Assembly: GCA_021160625.1 (NCBI GenBank)
Contig: JAGHCE010000210.1
Span: forward strand, 1 to 13,443
DNA length: 13,443 nucleotides
Origin: Planctomycetota bacterium
GTDB lineage: Bacteria; Planctomycetota; DG-23; SLPQ01
Direction of reading: 5' to 3'
Shown: one piece after another, positions 12,882 to 13,443 of the stretch
How the letters are laid out: the number at the start of each line of letters is the position of its first letter
Numbering within the stretch: position 1 is the first letter of the stretch
Translations under genes and position numbers: made by a program
The notes under the pieces: model-generated
The model's database searches: none
The model's input: only the letters and a program-made list of their open reading frames with translations
Told to the model about the DNA's origin: nothing

Positions 12882-13443
12882 ATGTCTAACAATAGCGAAC
12901 TTGCATACGCCGGCGAGGCCCCGAAACGGCTTCAACGGATCCTCCTGGCGCTGGTTGTCGTCCTTGTCGCCGTCGGGTGCTACTACAACACGCTTTCGGC
13001 GGGCTTTGTCAACTGGGACGACCCGAAACTCATCTTGGAAAACCCCTACGTCCGCGGCCTCACATTGGAGAACCTCAAGCACATCTGGACAAGCCCCATC
13101 AAGGAAACCTACCTGCCGCTGAGGGTCACGTCCTACGCCGTTGACTACGAGCTCTGGGGCTACGACCCACAGGGCTATCACCTCACGAACGTTCTCCTTC
13201 ACGCGGCGGTCGCGCTCCTGGTTTTCCTGGTCGCACGCAGGCTTTCGGGCTCGTGGGCGGCCGGGTTCTTCGCGGGTGTGCTCTTTGCGGCCCATCCCGT
13301 TCACACCGAGGCCGTCGCCTGGGCGTCGGGAAGAAAAGACCTTCTCTCCACGGCGCTGCTGTTGGCCTCGTTTCTTATGTACCTTGCCGCGCGGCGCGGC
13401 AAGGTACATAAGAAACGAGGCCAACAGCAGCGCCGTGGAGAGA
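12882..13443 (+). CDS. TMTC-like / DUF1736-type membrane protein, N-terminal part (3' end outside window)
   Basis: The reading frame opens at ATG 12882 and is still open at the window end. After a short cytoplasmic start comes a membrane helix (about 19-36), then the luminal signature GFVNWDDPKLILENPYVRGL with the acidic pair D46-D47, LPLRVTSYAVDYELWGYDPQGYHLTNVLLH, more helices (about 104-117 and 123-138) and HPVHTEAVAWASGRKDLLS. This is the pattern of the GT-C-type, TMTC-like proteins that usually carry C-terminal TPR repeats and are thought to glycosylate exported proteins with a polyprenyl-linked sugar. Only about 170 residues are trustworthy: from 13392 the sequence is a reverse complement of what precedes it, so the last ~17 codons are not real protein. 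The Shine-Dalgarno is weak. It lies next to the IS, but nothing suggests it was carried by it. Confidence 0.85.
   Translation, partial: MSNNSELAYAGEAPKRLQRILLALVVVLVAVGCYYNTLSAGFVNWDDPKLILENPYVRGLTLENLKHIWTSPIKETYLPLRVTSYAVDYELWGYDPQGYHLTNVLLHAAVALLVFLVARRLSGSWAAGFFAGVLFAAHPVHTEAVAWASGRKDLLSTALLLASFLMYLAARRGKVHKKRGQQQRRGE
13343..13443. repeat. Perfect fold-back at the window end, probable artefact
   Basis: Bases 13343-13391 and 13395-13443 are exact reverse complements (49 bases each) around a 3-base centre CGG, and the right arm runs precisely to the last base. The centre is a small GC-rich palindrome (GCCGCGCGGCGCGGC). A coding sequence that suddenly mirrors itself until the contig stops is typical of a chimeric or misassembled end. 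Confidence 0.85.

Noticed and set aside
12831..13424. 197-codon minus-strand frame at the window end
   Set aside because: It is antisense to the TMTC-like gene and passes through the fold-back; the plus frame carries the family motifs.

Overview
The window is GC-rich, densely coded bacterial DNA and reads like one contig of an uncultured Gram-negative-type anaerobe. It opens inside one gene and ends inside another. Evidence for the cell type: two lipoproteins, an OmpA/Pal-type protein, an indolepyruvate:ferredoxin oxidoreductase, and an oxygen-sensitive-type [4Fe-4S] ATPase. The membrane-tethered excisionase-type HTH protein and the TMTC-like membrane protein resemble what I recall from Planctomycetota and similar lineages (Omnitrophota, some Desulfobacterota). 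That assignment is only a guess; the window has no rRNA or other phylogenetic marker.

Bases 1-2959, plus strand: the 3' end of an mgtE-type Mg2+ transporter gene; a small membrane-anchored DUF2802-like protein; a four-helix membrane protein of unknown function; an activator ATPase of the BadF/BadG/HgdC family with no dehydratase or reductase partner nearby; and a lipoprotein resembling a Rieske domain without its cluster ligands. A clear intrinsic terminator follows. Bases 2960-3204 hold the first copy of a hairpin-rich repeat.

Bases 3205-6151, minus strand: hisI; then a promoter-led pair encoding a DNA-binding-type domain on a C-terminal membrane anchor and an OmpA-family lipoprotein, closed by a strong terminator; then a secreted Pro/Ala-rich protein of unknown function. 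A divergent intergenic region (6152-6488) carries candidate promoters in both directions and a leader hairpin.

Bases 6489-11810, plus strand: a tight five-gene operon, iorA-iorB-paaK1-ACT-paaK2. Oxidative decarboxylation of aryl-pyruvates by IorAB gives aryl-acetyl-CoA and reduced ferredoxin. The two PaaK-type ligases would interconvert the acid and CoA thioester, and the tandem-ACT protein may sense an aromatic amino acid. The likely job is anaerobic turnover of aromatic amino acids.

Bases 11811-13443: two more repeat copies, an ISNCY/IS1202-like element disabled by an internal deletion and an 8-bp duplication, and the start of a TMTC-like membrane protein gene. The last 101 bases are a perfect fold-back, most probably a contig-end assembly or amplification artefact. 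The best candidates for something undescribed are the repeat family with changing but always paired stems, the ligand-less Rieske-like lipoprotein, and the membrane-tethered HTH/OmpA pair.
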